Source: Hymenopus coronatus (Eukaryota; Arthropoda; Insecta; Mantodea; Hymenopodidae). From it: DNA of 64,000 bases. Each line of letters begins with the position of its first letter. The first letter of the stretch is position 1. The notes beneath the pieces were generated by a model. The model made no database searches and was not told the origin of the DNA. It was given only the letters and a program-made list of their open reading frames with translations. Below, piece after piece: positions 46,523-58,712 of this stretch. The stretch spans positions 35,876,001 through 35,940,000 of the forward strand of contig CM060895.1 in NCBI GenBank assembly GCA_030762935.1, written 5' to 3'. A program made the translations under genes and the position numbers.

Positions 46523-46892
46523 ACAATTTATGTCATATACACTTTTTCGTGAAGTTGACCATTTCCACGATATTCCTTATTATTGGTTTTAGTCTTCAAA
46601 TACATAAAAACTTTTCTGAAACAGAAATTTGAATTTCCTGTTTCTTTTGTTTTACTCTTCACCATGTAAAGATAAGGAATATGAATCACATAGCTATCGG
46701 GTTTTTAAATGATTCTACTACCGCTTTAGCCTTGTGTATTACCTTATTTCCCTTCTACTTAAAACTTGTGTGGATCATTTCTGCAAACGTTTATGTCTAA
46801 GAGCATGAAGTACATAGAATAATAAGATTTTGTAACAGTAGTTTGTTGCCAAGTATGCAGAGAAAGTCATGTGAATGAAATACATCAATTTT

Positions 46893-48650
46893 TACTTTCT
46901 CTACACGTGTTATTCACATAGTGTATAGAGAAAGTATTGTATTCCATCCAACAATTCGATACCGAGATTTCACCGGAAATATATTGGAGAATCCCTGAAC
47001 CGAAAAAAATCTGAGTGTTCGATTCACATGACTTCCTGTACAACTCTGTAACAAAATATTGTTAAAAATCTTATTCTTCTACTTCCTGATAATCGAGAGA
47101 AGCATTAGTAGAAATTGTCCTTTTTACATAGTTCCTTGTAAGTAGAAGGGTAAAAATGTAATGTGTTCCATTCATTGATGTCCTCTAGCTGTTCGGTAAA
47201 CAAACCTTTTATTCAAAACATTAATCAGGATGAACATAAACAGATATAGTTTTATTTCTAACTCCTTGTAAGAAAAAGGGGAAATAAAATGCACAGGTGG
47301 TTGTCAAATCATTTAAAAGCCGTCGCTATGTGAAACAATTGACATTCCAACCTCTTTGATTACCAGGAGTAAACAAACGAGAAGAAAGGTGTCTTCCCGT
47401 TTGAGAAACGTTTAAAAGCTAAAATTGAAACCAATAATCCGGAATACCTTAAAAAACAAAAAGGGTATTTTATATAAATTGTGTGTTTTAATGAGATCAA
47501 TATTCTTTGTGCAGTAAGTTTTATCTCCTACGGTTTGCCAGCTATACAAAAGTAATCCTGAATGAAGAGGTCTTCAGAGGCTATTCTCAAAAAAGTCAAG
47601 AAACACATCTCATTTGTCATAAAAATATCTTAAACATTAGGTATTTCAATCAAAATCGTTAAGAGTCATTTTTGAGAAAATCGAAACTTTCAAAAAATGT
47701 CCCATGTAAAGTATAATTGACAATGTTCGTGCGGCATCCTTGTAAGATACCAAAGTTAAATACCAAGTTTGGTATTTAGCGGTCTTTTCGTTTTTGAGCT
47801 ATGCTGCTCACAGGCACAGACACACACACATACACACATTTTTTTAAAATGCCTTTTTTTTATTTATAGGGTTTCAAAACATGTATTTCTTGGTATCTAA
47901 TTTTGAGTGCATTACAATACCTTCTCTAATGCGTGTTTTTTAAAAATAAATGTGTGTGAGTCAAAAACGATAAGTCCTTTAAATACCAAACTTAATATTT
48001 AAGTTCAGTATCTTTCAAGGATGCAACACGAAAATTTTCAACAAAATCCCCCAGTCCTAACTACCCTTTACATGGAACTTTATTCGAAAATCTTGGTTTT
48101 CTCACAAATGCTCTAAAGATTTTGATTAAAACCTCTTATATTTAAGATATTTACATGACAAATAAAATGTATATCTTGAATTTTCTGGGAATAGCCTCTA
48201 AAGACCTCTTTATTCTGGATGATTAATTCTTTAATTTTGCATAACTAGTAAAACGTAACATACAGAAAAGGCCTACTGCACAAAAAATGTTGATCTTAAA
48301 GACACATTTTGTGTCAGATATAAATATATTTTTTTTCGTTGAGTTGACCGTTTTCGAGATATTCCTTGTTATAGATTTCAGTCTTAAAATACCTAAACTT
48401 TTCTCATACGGGAACTTGTCAGCTCCTGGCCACGCAAACAAACGGATTTCAATCCCATAGCAACGGCATTTTAAAACATGTGACTGTCGGTTTAGCCTAG
48501 TTCCCTTATTTCCCTTGTACTTAAAAAAACAAGTAATACTTCTGCTAATGTTTATCCCGATTAGCTTGAAGTAGGTAGAAGAATAAGCTTATTAACAATA
48601 ACTTGTTGGGGATATGTAGAGAAAGTCTTATGAATGCAATACATATTCTT
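46893..48650. repeat. Family R cluster, alternating orientation
   Basis: 46893-47008 is minus, 47009-47160 plus, 47161-47940 plus and about 47941-48650 minus. The second junction is again GTAAAAATGTAATGTGTTCC. Confidence 0.75.
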
Positions 48651-49146
48651 TTCTTAAAGTTTGCGGAGAATGTTGCACAAGAATGTTGCCTCATACGTTT
48701 TATGTGTTAAATACAATAATGAATCGCTACAAACATTCGAATTGAAACATTGCGGCTGAAAATTTAATTTTCTAAGATTGTTTTTTCTAACATTATAAGA
48801 ACGCCAGTTAGTCGGTGGGTGGGCTAAGAGAGAGAGAGAGACAGAGAGAGAAGGAGGAGGGGGGGAATGGCAGAGTTATCCATACATACCCGTGTTTTCG
48901 TCCAGCGATAAATTTTAACAGCATTTCTGAATCATCCTGAAATGCTGACGTGTACGGATGTACGGTGTCGATTGACATTATTATATCCTCTGTCTCGCTC
49001 AACACTGCCCACACCCGTCGACTCTTGCGCAATCTTCACAAGTCTGAGAGGTTAACTTGCAAGATATGTACAGCAGTGCTGCCAATTGAGTTGTTTTACA
49101 ACTGAATCTGGTCTCTTTGAACGACTGTCTAGTTGGGAAATTAATC
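48650..49146. repeat. Inverted duplication, arm 1
   Basis: Its inverse is at 61425-61838. Shared blocks include GTTGGGAAATTAA, GGCAGCACTGCTGTACATAT (inverse), GCAAGAGTCGACGGGTGTGG (inverse) and GAACGCCAGTTAGT. Both arms abut a family R end. This arm carries about 80 bp more in its middle. Confidence 0.85.
48890..48978 (-). CDS. Candidate alternative first coding exon, 89 nt, ends at phase 2
   Basis: On the minus strand ATG (AATAATGTC context, A at -3) opens 29 codons: MSIDTVHPYTSAFQDDS then EMLLKFIAGRKH, ending GG|GTATGTATGG. The phase-2 end is what exon 21714-21780 requires, so this could be a second start for the microexon gene (GG plus A gives Gly). It could also belong to another gene. 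The inverted copy at 61.6 kb has lost the ATG (ATT) and the donor, so that copy is dead while this one is intact. The sequence is not recognised and has no signal peptide. Confidence 0.35.
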
Positions 49147-49330
49147 GTTTAGTTGCTAGTGGTTCTTTAAAGAAACAACTAGTTGAAATCTGTTTTTTCT
49201 TCTTTTTTTTCATATGGTTTCGCGTTGTATTTTAGAAGCAATTTAGAGATCATTTTGTTCGTTGAATGTACTAAAACATTTGGATAGGTTATCGTCGTGA
49301 TATGAACTGCTCAGATTATTTACTGACATC

Positions 49331-49531
49331 TCTCTCTCTCCCTCCCCCCATCTCTCCCTCTCCCTCTCTCTCCCTCCCCCTTTCTCCCCCCCCTTCTCCC
49401 TCCCCTTCTCCCTCCCCCTTTCTCCCTCCCCTCTCACTCTCTCCATCTCCCCTCCCTCCCCCTCCCCTCCCTCCCCTCACTCCCCTCTCTCCCCCTCCCT
49501 TCCTCTCCCCCTCTCTTTCTCCCCTCCCCGT
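49331..49531. repeat. Pyrimidine-only tract, about 200 bp (CT/CCT-rich)
   Basis: Almost pure C and T on the plus strand, with CTCTCTCCCTCCCCC-type units and rare interruptions (A or G). Open frames through it in either direction are compositional. Confidence 0.9.
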
Positions 49532-49596
49532 TGACCAAATGCTGAGCTTGAAAGGAACTTATGTTTACCCATTAATATTTCAACTCGCACTATAAT

Positions 49597-50330
49597 GTTC
49601 GCTGATGATACAACTTTTGTTACTAGTGGAAAGGATCTAACTAAATTGTGAAGCTATTATAAAAGCATCTGAATAGTTCGGAGCTAACAGTGTGCTCTTA
49701 AATAAAGACAAAACTGCCACTGTTCTATTACTATGAAGCATATAGAGACTGTTTCAGTTAATCTTTATCACACTAATATTAAATTTGTAGGGGTTCATAT
49801 TGATAGCCAACTAACCTGGACTTGTTATATTGAATATCTGAAAAAAGACTGTCCATTAAAATATTTTAATAAGGAACCTGAGAAAGCGTATTCCTCCAGA
49901 ATATGTCAGAAGTATGGATTTTTCATTTTTATGTCAGTTATAAAATATGGTTTAATCCTTTAGGGAGGCATTACAAAATGTATGAAATCTTCCCTTTACA
50001 AAAGAAAATTATGACAATTAAAAAATGTCGCTATACAACTCCATGAAGACCACACTTTATTGAGTTAGGTATTTTAGCTTTTTACAATCTTTATACTTCA
50101 GATGTTTTAGTTTATGAAAGCCAAAATTAAGAACATATATGCATAATTATAATACAAGAAAAAAATCAAAAATAAATGTTCCTTATTTTCCATTATCAAA
50201 AACTCAATAGTTGTATGTATTTAGGTATCAAACTATACAATAAGCTGCCAGAATATATTAAATGCCTAGATTAAAAAAAACTTTTAAGTCCAGAGTATAT
50301 ATACATGGTTGGTTGCAAATCCTTTAGACT
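49597..50330 (+). pseudogene. Jockey-like non-LTR reverse transcriptase, C-terminal remnant
   Basis: MFADDTTFVTSGKDLTKL (49597 onward) is the FADD catalytic box of a non-LTR reverse transcriptase. It is followed, across stops, by IKFVGVHIDSQLTWTCYIEY (about 49779-49838), FIFMSVIKYGLIL and a fragment ending LYNKLPEYIKCL near 50265. These follow the order of jockey/CR1-type proteins (FLGxxxDxxLxW, YGIxxWG, FNxLPxxI). At least five stops or shifts occur. The first two-thirds of the polymerase and the endonuclease are missing. The pyrimidine tract lies directly upstream. Confidence 0.82.
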
Positions 50331-50707
50331 CAATACAAATTTTTTAGATTTTAAGACCTGTGAATTGAATATGTAATTTTAATTAACAAAGTATGAAATC
50401 ATACTATTTTTATATCAGACAATATCGAATACCTGTATATTGCTTTAACACAGAAGGAAATAAATACTAAAATAGAATACTAATAGTGAAGGATACCTAT
50501 GTTGAAAATCGGCGCAGAACTTCGCAGAAATAATCAATGCTGCCACAACTATGCAACCGTTCTAAAAACAATAGACTCAGTGGAAGCATATAAAACAAAT
50601 GCATTGTCACCATTCACTGCAGCTTCAGCTTCCTTCCTATGATAAGGGTCACCTAGATGTTTTCCTCCATTTTAAGTAGCTTATTTTATATTGTGTGCAA
50701 GTGGCTT

Positions 50708-50793
50708 TGCTTTCTCTACACGTACTATGTACATAGTGTATAGCGAAGGTATTATATTCAACCCAAAAATTCCAAACCGAGATTTCACCAAAG

Positions 50794-50825
<32 letters not shown>

Positions 50826-51562
50826 TATCCCTAACTAAAAAAAAAAGCATTTTTGAAAAAAGATCAGCGTGTGTCTGTGGACAGCATAGCGCAAAAACGA
50901 AAAGACCGTTAAACACCAAACTTGGATTTAAGTTTGGTGTCTTCCAAGCATGCGACATGAAGATTTTCAAAAAAAAATCTCCCCATCCCAAACTACCCTT
51001 TACATGAATTTTGTTCGAAAATTGTGATTCTCTCAAAAATGGCTCTGACGATTTTTTTTTTAAATCTCTTATATTTAAGATGCCAAATAAAATGTATATC
51101 TTGAATATTCTGGAAATAGTCTCTGAAGGTCTCTTTATTCTGGATGATTTTTATTAAATTTTGCATAACTGGTAAACCTAAAAAACTACATAAAAAACGT
51201 AGATCGCCATAAAAGACGCAATTTATGTCATATACATTGTTTTGATGGAGTTGATCGTTTTTGAGCTATTCTTTGTTATTGGTTTCAGCTTTAAAAAACT
51301 TATACTTTCTCATACAGGAATTTGTTAACTCCTATCCATACAAACAAAGGAACTTCAGTCACATAGCAACCAGCATTTGACTATCACTTTAACCTGTGGT
51401 ACTCCCTTATTTCGCTTCTACTTACAAGGAAGCAAGTAATAAGACTATTTCTGCTAATTTTTCTCACTTAGAATGAAGTAAATAGAAGCATAAGCTTTTT
51501 AACAATAATTTGTTGCTGAGATGTAGAGAAAGTCATGTGAACGGAACTCATCTTTTTTTTTT
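50708..51562 (-). repeat. Family R, full-length reverse copy
   Basis: It runs from CTTTCTCTACACGTACTATG to GAGAAAGTCATGTGAACGGA. A (TA)n tract at 50795-50821 replaces part of the usual TTCACCGGAAATACATG block. Confidence 0.85.
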
Positions 51563-51927
51563 TTTTATGTAAGGTTCAGAATGCGTGATAGAAATCTAGT
51601 TGTTTAATATCCATTTTTGGTATGTTTATACGCCAAATTTAATTGTAATTTTCTAATGTTGGCAGCACTGATGTAAAACGCCACTTCAGTTTAGTATATA
51701 GCACCTGGAGAAACTTTTTGAGCAAAAGAACTTAAAATATTATGGTTCTAAAGGCATACAGTAGTACTGTATATTTTAAGATTCATAAATGATTTCCACT
51801 AGACGTAACGGAAAAAAAATCTTAAAAGATGATGCCATTAGAATTAACCAAGTGGAATCTAATGTTCGGTAATCTTCATGTTGAAATCCTTGAAATTTGA
51901 CTAAGGTTGTGAAAAGAATACATATTT
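51563..51927. other. No feature recognised
   Basis: AT-rich spacer between two full-length reverse family R copies. Confidence 0.4.
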
Positions 51928-52777
51928 AATTTCTCTACACGTACTATGTACATAGTGTATAGAGAAGGTATTGTATTGTATTCAACCCAAAAATTGGATA
52001 CCGAGATTTCACAGAAATGTATGTTTTGAGGTCCCCTGAGTCCAAAAAGGACACTCTTTAGAAAAAGATCCGTGTGTATGTCTATGGATAGCTCAAAATC
52101 TAGAAGACCATTAAATTAAAAACTTGATTTTTAAGTGTATTATCTATAAGTATGCAACATGCAGAAACCGTTACGAACTGCCCTTTATATGCAATAATTG
52201 AAAATGTTATTTATCTCAAAAATATCTCTTACGAATTTGATTAAAATACCGTATATTATAGAAATTTATATCAAAAATAAAACTTATATGTTGAATTTTC
52301 TGGGAATAGCTTTTGAAGTCCTGTTCGTTCTGTATGAACTTTGCTAAATTTTGCATAATAAGTAAACCGTAAGAAATAAACAAGAACTTAATACACAAAA
52401 ATGTTAGATGTTATTAAAACACACTACTTATGTCATATACATTAATTTCGCGGAGTTGGCCGTTTTCGAGATATTCCTTGTTATTGGTTTCAGTTTTAAA
52501 TTACTTAAATTTTTCGCATGCGGGAACTTTTCAACTCCTGGCCATACAAAGAAACGAATTTCAATCCCATAGCAACCACATTTTAAAACATTTGAGTATC
52601 GCTCTAACCTACTGTACTCCCTTAATTCCCTTCTACTTACAAGGAAGCAAATAATAAGACTATTTTTTCGCATATTTATCTCGATTAGCATATAGTAGAT
52701 AGAACAGTATGTTTTTAACAAAAATTTGTTATAGATATTGAGAGAACGTCATGTGAATGGAAAACATCAGATTTTTT
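51928..52777 (-). repeat. Family R, full-length reverse copy
   Basis: It starts TTTCTCTACACGTACTATGT and ends GTCATGTGAATGGAAAACAT, with decayed interior blocks. Confidence 0.8.
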
Positions 52778-53349
52778 CATAATACAATAACATGAAACTT
52801 TGAGAAATTATATCGTTAAGCCCCACTTTTCACACATTCATTACCAGTAAGCTATAAATGCACGCAAACTTATTAATAGCCAAAGCAAACTTTAAACTTT
52901 GCTTTCTCACAAACCTTTTTCCAACTCTTCTCCCTACTCAAAATGCTCTGCACGGTACAAATGTTTACTAATTTGTTTCTAAATTGTTATACTGCCTCTC
53001 AGAAGTATATGAAAGAATATCGGATGTGTTCAATTCACAAGATGTTATCTAGCTGACCCGCAAACAACCTATCCTTACAAAGATACTTTTATACAGGATA
53101 AACATTAGCAGAAATTCTCTTATTACTTGCTTCCTTTAAAACAGAAGGTAAATAAGGGTATACGCTAGATTAAAGCGTCAGCCAAATCTTTTAAAAGCCG
53201 ATCCTTATATCAAACAATAGAAATTCGATTCTCTTTTCCTGCTAGGAGTGAACAAAAGACAGACGAAACGAAGATGATTTCCCGTTTGAGAAAAGTTTAA
53301 GTAGATTAAAATTGAAGCCAACGACACGGATTATCTCAGTACGTTTTAC

Positions 53350-53352
<3 letters not shown>

Positions 53353-53401
<49 letters not shown>
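53353..53401. repeat. Poly-A run of about 49
   Basis: A homopolymer expansion at the position of the usual GAAAAAAATG block of family R. The exact length is likely unreliable. Confidence 0.9.
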
Positions 53402-53404
<3 letters not shown>

Positions 53405-53665
53405 ACGTAAATTGTGTATTTTAAAAAGATAGACAAAAACTTGTTGCCCAAAACATGAATATCTCTTACGGTTTACCATTTATAGAAAAGTTATACAAAA
53501 GTCACCCAAAATGAAGAGGTATTTAGAGGTAATTCCCTTAAAAATGTGTTCAACAAGATCGTTAGAGCCTAATTTGAGAAATCTAAGTTTTCGAAAAATG
53601 TTATATGTTAAGCTAGTTGAGGTGGGGGATTATCTTGTAAATCTTCGTGTCGCATCCTTGTAAGG

Positions 53666-54207
53666 TTTCGTTTCGTAATCGGCTTACCCTCCCTGTAATT
53701 GTAGGACTGACAACCCCCTAGGACAAGCCAATGCCTAAGGGTCACAAACCAAGAATGGAGAATCTGTTACGAGGGGTCGGCCTATAGCCAAGCATTTTTT
53801 TTTTGGTAGTGTTTAACGCCCGCTTTATCTACTTATGGCACCGCAGGCGGTGACACTGATGTTGCATGAATGATGATGGAGTATCGGTGGAATGCGATGG
53901 CGGGGGAAACCGGCGTACCCGGAGAAAACCCGCCCCAGCGCCGCTTTGTCCACCACAAATCTCACATGCGGTCGCTTGGGACGAACCTCGGCCGTCTAGG
54001 TGAGATAGCCAAGCGTGAACTAGAGGAAATGAATGATACGCAATGTAAGCGAAATTGATGCTGGAGTTATTGGTGGAATGAGTGGCGGGAGAAACTGGAG
54101 GATCCGGAGATGCCTCTTCGTCCACCACAAGTCCCGCATGAGGACGCTTGGGATCGAACCGGACCGCCTAGATGGGAGGCGAGCGGTCTAACCACTCACC
54201 CGCGTAT
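53666..54207 (-). mobile_element. SINE S2 copy split by SINE S3
   Basis: 53666-53793 (GTTTCGTTTCGTAATCGG.. tail) and 54005-54207 (head, inverse GAGTGGTTAGACCGCTCGCC with B box GGTTCGATCCC) form one reverse copy of the 43447 type. Confidence 0.85.
53794..54004 (-). mobile_element. SINE S3 inserted in S2, 10-bp target duplication
   Basis: ATAGCCAAGC is found at 53784-53793 and again at 54005-54014. A T-run at the left is the inverse of a poly-A tail. The tRNA-like head is incomplete at the right end. Confidence 0.85.
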
Positions 54208-54289
54208 GCTTGGAAGGTACTGAACTTAAATATCAAGTTTCTATATAAGTAAAAACTCAATTCAATTTACTTCATACCTACGCATAATC

Positions 54290-54508
54290 TTAAATGTATA
54301 CTTCCAGACTGTGAGGAGAGAGGGTATTATTCTGGTTAAATAAAAATACTTTGCCACAGTCGGAAGTTAAACATGAGACCTCCGAGTAAAAGTTCAATTC
54401 GATGACCTCGCGAGCATGCATGCCGTCTACCGAAATCTTTTTATTGTTCTCTTGTGCATGTATTTCCATCATAAAATTTGATATGTTATAGAAGAGAGAG
54501 GTGAACAA
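54290..54508 (-). other. Open stretch of 72 codons, unassigned
   Basis: MMEIHAQENNKKISVDGMHA followed by REVIELNFYSEVSCL is open on the minus strand in unique sequence. A GTATGAAG donor-like site follows about 10 bp beyond the stop. There is no family signature; it may be chance. Confidence 0.2.
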
Positions 54509-54696
54509 ACATACTTCTTGGCGTCAGTTTGTGAATGTAGGTCACAGAGTCCAGCCTCTAATCTTTTATTTCTCTTTGTTTAACTGGATGTGGTGTTGCA
54601 GCAGTGTCTTTATGGTTTGATTGTAATTTATGAAAGCTCATTACTGTGCATGGAGATTGTATTGCTGCAGACCCACCTGACGCTTTTATTGCTAGA

Positions 54697-54897
54697 GAAC
54701 GGCATGGTCATTAATATGGCATTATACTTTGTCACGAGTTCGCATCTCACTTAGGTGAATGTCCTCATAACTTTTTTTTTTTCAGGGTTTTCCCTTATCC
54801 CGACAAAAATGATCCATGGGCTCCGAGGTCAATTTTGGCATCATTTCACCGATTTCATTCATCATCTGATATGACAGACACCTAAAAGGACGTAAAC
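54697..54897 (+). mobile_element. SINE S1 copy, plus orientation
   Basis: CGAGTTCGCATCTCACTTAG (B-box region) leads to TTTTCCCTTATCC and ends with AAGGACGTAAAC, the inverse of the copy at 27736-27978. Confidence 0.7.
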
Positions 54898-54969
54898 ATA
54901 CAAAGGATTGGCGTGTGACGACACGTGTATCTCTCTCTCTCTCTCACACTCTCTCTCGCTCTCTTAAAC

Positions 54970-56150
54970 CAAATTACTTTCATAACATAATGTTTCTTTC
55001 TACTCCATGCTAATGCAGGTAAGCATTGACAGAATGGTCTTATTATTTAGTTGCCTGATAAAAGAAAACCAAGGGAATACACTATGTTAAACCGATAGTC
55101 AAATGTTTTAATAGGTGTGTGAAATTCGCTTCTTTGCATGGCACAGAGTAAAACTAAGGAAACACAGACGACTTCATCTTTGAGAAAAGTTAAAGTATCT
55201 TAAAATTGAAACCACTAACAAGGAATATCTCGGAAACAGTTAGCTCCACAGTAAAATGTAAAGGACACACATTGTGTGATTTGAACAGGTCTACGTTTTA
55301 GTGAAGTGCGTTTTTTTGTATCTCTCTCGGTCTACCAGTTATGCAAAACTCATTGAGAATAAAGAGGAATTCAGAGGCTATTTTCAAGAAACTCAAGATA
55401 AACACTTTGCTTATCATGTAAATATATTAATATACGGCATTTTACTCAAAATCGTTGGAATGATTCAAAACTTTTGAAATTATTCGCAAGCAAAGAGTAG
55501 TTCGGGGTTGTGGAATTTTATTGTCGCATCTTTTGGAAATACTAAACTTAAATACCAAGATTAGTACTGAACGAGGTTTTTGTGTTTGAGTTATTCTGTC
55601 CACAGGTACGCACACACACACACTGATATTTTTCTAAAAATGCCTTTTTTTTATTCCGAGGGTCTGAAAACATATTTCTGGTGAAATATCGTTATGGAAT
55701 ATTTAGCTGGAATACAATACCTTTTCCATCTAATATGTACGTTAGAGAAGGTGAAAATGAAGGTCTCGTTAAAAAAACAATTTAATACATATACATTTTA
55801 TTTGTATAACTATTTCCAAGATATTCCTTGTAATTGGTCTTAAAATTTCCAATACTAAGATGTTTCTCAAATAGGAGATTTTCTTCACTCTTGACATGCA
55901 AAAAGAAGAGAATTTCAATTACATAGCTACCGGCTTTTAAAATATTTGATCACCGGTTTAGCCGGTTGTACTCCTTTATTTCCCTTTTACCTAGAAGGAA
56001 CTAAGTGATACAACCATATCTGGGTTTGGTCAGTTTCTTGTCAATTCCTTGGAAGATGCTGAATTTAAATATCATGTTTTGTATTAAGCTGATTTTTCGT
56101 TTTAAAGTTATTCTATTCATGGATACACACAAAACAAACACACCGGTTCT
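54970..56150. repeat. Family R pieces: plus copy, reverse half and plus fragment
   Basis: 54970-55757 is plus, 55760-56020 minus and 56021-56150 plus. All are decayed. Confidence 0.7.
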
Positions 56151-56967
56151 TTTTACTTTCTCTATACGCACTATGTACATAGTGAATAGAGAAAGTATTG
56201 CACTCCACCAAAAAATTCGATACCGAGTATTCACCGGAAATATATGTTTTAGGGCCTCCTTTATCAAAAAAAAAAGCATTTTCACAAAAAGATCCGTGTG
56301 TGTGTGTGTGTGTCCGTGTGTCAGTGTGTCCGTGTGTCTGTGAACACGATAACTCAAAAACGAAAAGTCGGTAAAATACCAAACTTGGTATTTAAGTTTA
56401 CTATCTTCCAGGGATGCGACACGAAGATGTTGAGAAAAATCCCCCCGCCCCAAACTACCCTTTACATGGACATTTTTTCGAAAATTCTGATTTTCTAAAA
56501 AATGGCTCTAACGATTTTGATTAAAATATCGTATATTAAAGATATTTACCTGAAAAATAAAATGTATATTTTGAATTTTCCGGGAATAGCCTCTGAAGAC
56601 TACTTTATTCTGGATGAATTTTGCATAACTACTAAACCATAAGAGATGGACAAAAACTTAACACACAAAAAATGTAGAGCACGTTAAAACACACAATTTA
56701 AGTTGCATACATTTTTTTCGTTGAGTTGATCGTTTTTGAGATATTCCTTTTTCTTGGTTTCAGCTTTGAAAAACATCTTTTCTCATATAGGAATTTGTCC
56801 TGTCCACACAAACTATTTCGCCTGTATTTACAATAAAGCAAGGAATAAAACTATTTCTGCTAATTTTCCTCGATTAACATGAAATAAATAAAAGATAAAC
56901 TTATTAACAATAATTTGTTGCAGGGATATAGAGAAAGTCATGTGAATGGTGCACATCAGATTTTTTA
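56151..56967 (-). repeat. Family R, well-preserved full-length reverse copy
   Basis: It opens with the terminal palindrome (CTTTCTCTATACGCACTATG .. TAGAGAAAGT) and ends GAGAAAGTCATGTGAATGGT. It makes a good reference copy. Confidence 0.88.
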
Positions 56968-57035
56968 CATTATGTTTATTCATTATATTCAGAGATCCTC
57001 AAATCCGGTGAAAGCTCACATAGAGCTTTTGATAG

Positions 57036-57805
57036 GAATGCAATGTTTTCTGTACCTATTCTGTTACCAAATATTGTTTCAAAATCTGATTCTAATATCT
57101 ACTTCATGCTAATCGCGATAAAAAGAATTAGCTGAAACCGTGTTATTACTTAGTTCCTTTTAAGCAGAAAGGAAATAAGGGAATAACTAGGCTAAGGTGA
57201 CAGTTAAATCTTTTAAATATTGATGGCTTTGTGATACAATAGGAAATTAATTTCCTTGTACAAGACCAAGAGTAGCAAAATGGTAAAAGAAACTAGAAAC
57301 TCCTGTTTGAGATAATTAGTATAAATATTTTTAAATTGAAACCAATAATAATGAATGTCTGGGAAATGGTTAACTCCATAAATAATATATATGGCATAAA
57401 TTCAGTTTTTAAACGAGATCTACATTTTTGTGTAGTAAGTTTTTGTCCCTCTCTTACAGTTTACCTGTATGCAAAATTCATCCAGATTGAAGAAGTCTTC
57501 AAAGGCTATTCCCAGAAAATTAAAGATATATATTCTACATTTCACGTATATATCTTTAATATACGGTTTTTAATATAAACATTTACAGGTATTTTGGAGA
57601 AAATCTAAATTTTGGAAACTTTTTTCATGTAAAGGGTAGTTTGGGTTGAACGAATTTTCAGGTAAACCTTTGAGTCGCAATTGGTTATGCTATTTCGGGT
57701 GCTCTTAAAACATATATTCCCGGTGAAATATCCACGACCAATTTTTGTCGAATTTGTACAATAACTTCTGTACCTACTACAATGTACGACATAGTATTTG
57801 GTGGA
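57036..57805 (+). repeat. Family R, decayed plus copy
   Basis: The blocks TACTTCATGCTAATCGCGAT, GGCTATTCCCAGAAAATT and CATGTAAAGGGTAGTTTGGG are in order; the ends are worn. Confidence 0.7.
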
Positions 57806-58712
57806 GTTATTGTATTTAATTGCTCAATATTTTAAACATTTTTGCCAGTTATTACGGATTAATGTTGTAAATTTAGTTTTGTTTGTCACAAAGTATTAGA
57901 ATCCCTTAATAACTTTTATTTCACTAAACCTTTAAAAACAAATTTTAGTCCTAAATAAAAAATTGAAAAATGCAAAAATTAAAATCTGATTCATTCCAAA
58001 TATATTCATTTATTATATCTTTATACATACAATGATGTAATTAAGATCATATAACACCTTTGACGGGACAAAGTAGTGCGACCATATTGAAATTACACCT
58101 TAAGTGAGTTAAATTACGCTGCTCTTAAAGTTCTCAATTCTTTGTTCTGAAATATTTATTAGTTATTTTATAAACCATGTTTCAAGTGTTGTTTGCATTG
58201 ATACCATATGTGGTTCAGCAAAAAAAAAACTCTCTTAAAACACGTGAATTCATGCACCTTTCCCTGTTATACTACTTGCAATAAAGCTCAATTATTTAGT
58301 TATGTGTGTTACTTCACTAGAAGTTGAAAACAAAATACTTTGGAAAGTTAAAAAGGTAAACATGTGGAAAATTTGCGACGTTTTTGCTTTCTTAAAATCA
58401 CTAAGAGATGTTACAGAAGCATTGTTGTGATTGAAAAAGTACAAATATGTATTTTATACATGTACAGAAAATTTCAGCTCTCAACTTCTCATAATTTCTG
58501 AGAAAAAACAGCACATGGGTTTCCCAAAATGTTTTTTTGAGAAATATGAATTTAAAAATACAAATTCCCTCAAAGGTGGTGTTGCATGATAGCCTTAAAG
58601 GAATTCAGACTAGCATGTGATTTTTGGTCGTTTCAGAGTACCTTGCCTGTTAAATGATATACCTGTAATATGTGTATAACTATAATTTAATATGTTGTAC
58701 TGCAATTAACCT
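57806..58712. other. AT-rich, nothing recognised
   Basis: No terminal repeats, SINE head or coding similarity on either strand. Confidence 0.4.

Larger units (their letters stand above)
44035..46892 (-). repeat. Family R, two reverse copies, the second split by an LTR element
   Basis: 44035-44518 is a 5' half. 44519-45013 continues after the inserted LTR element at 46519-46892. The flanks rejoin as TTAACAC|ACAATTTATGTC, matching other copies. Confidence 0.8.
53016..54240 (+). repeat. Family R plus copy interrupted by nested SINEs
   Basis: 53016-53665 (to CGCATCCTTGTAAGG) resumes at about 54208 (TGCTTGGAAGGTACTGAACT). The duplicated target is ATCCTTGTAAGGT/ATGCTTGGAAGGT with two differences. 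Confidence 0.75.

Noticed and set aside
49302..49595. Proline/serine-rich 97-codon frame
   Set aside because: It is the translation of a CT-only tract and is compositional.
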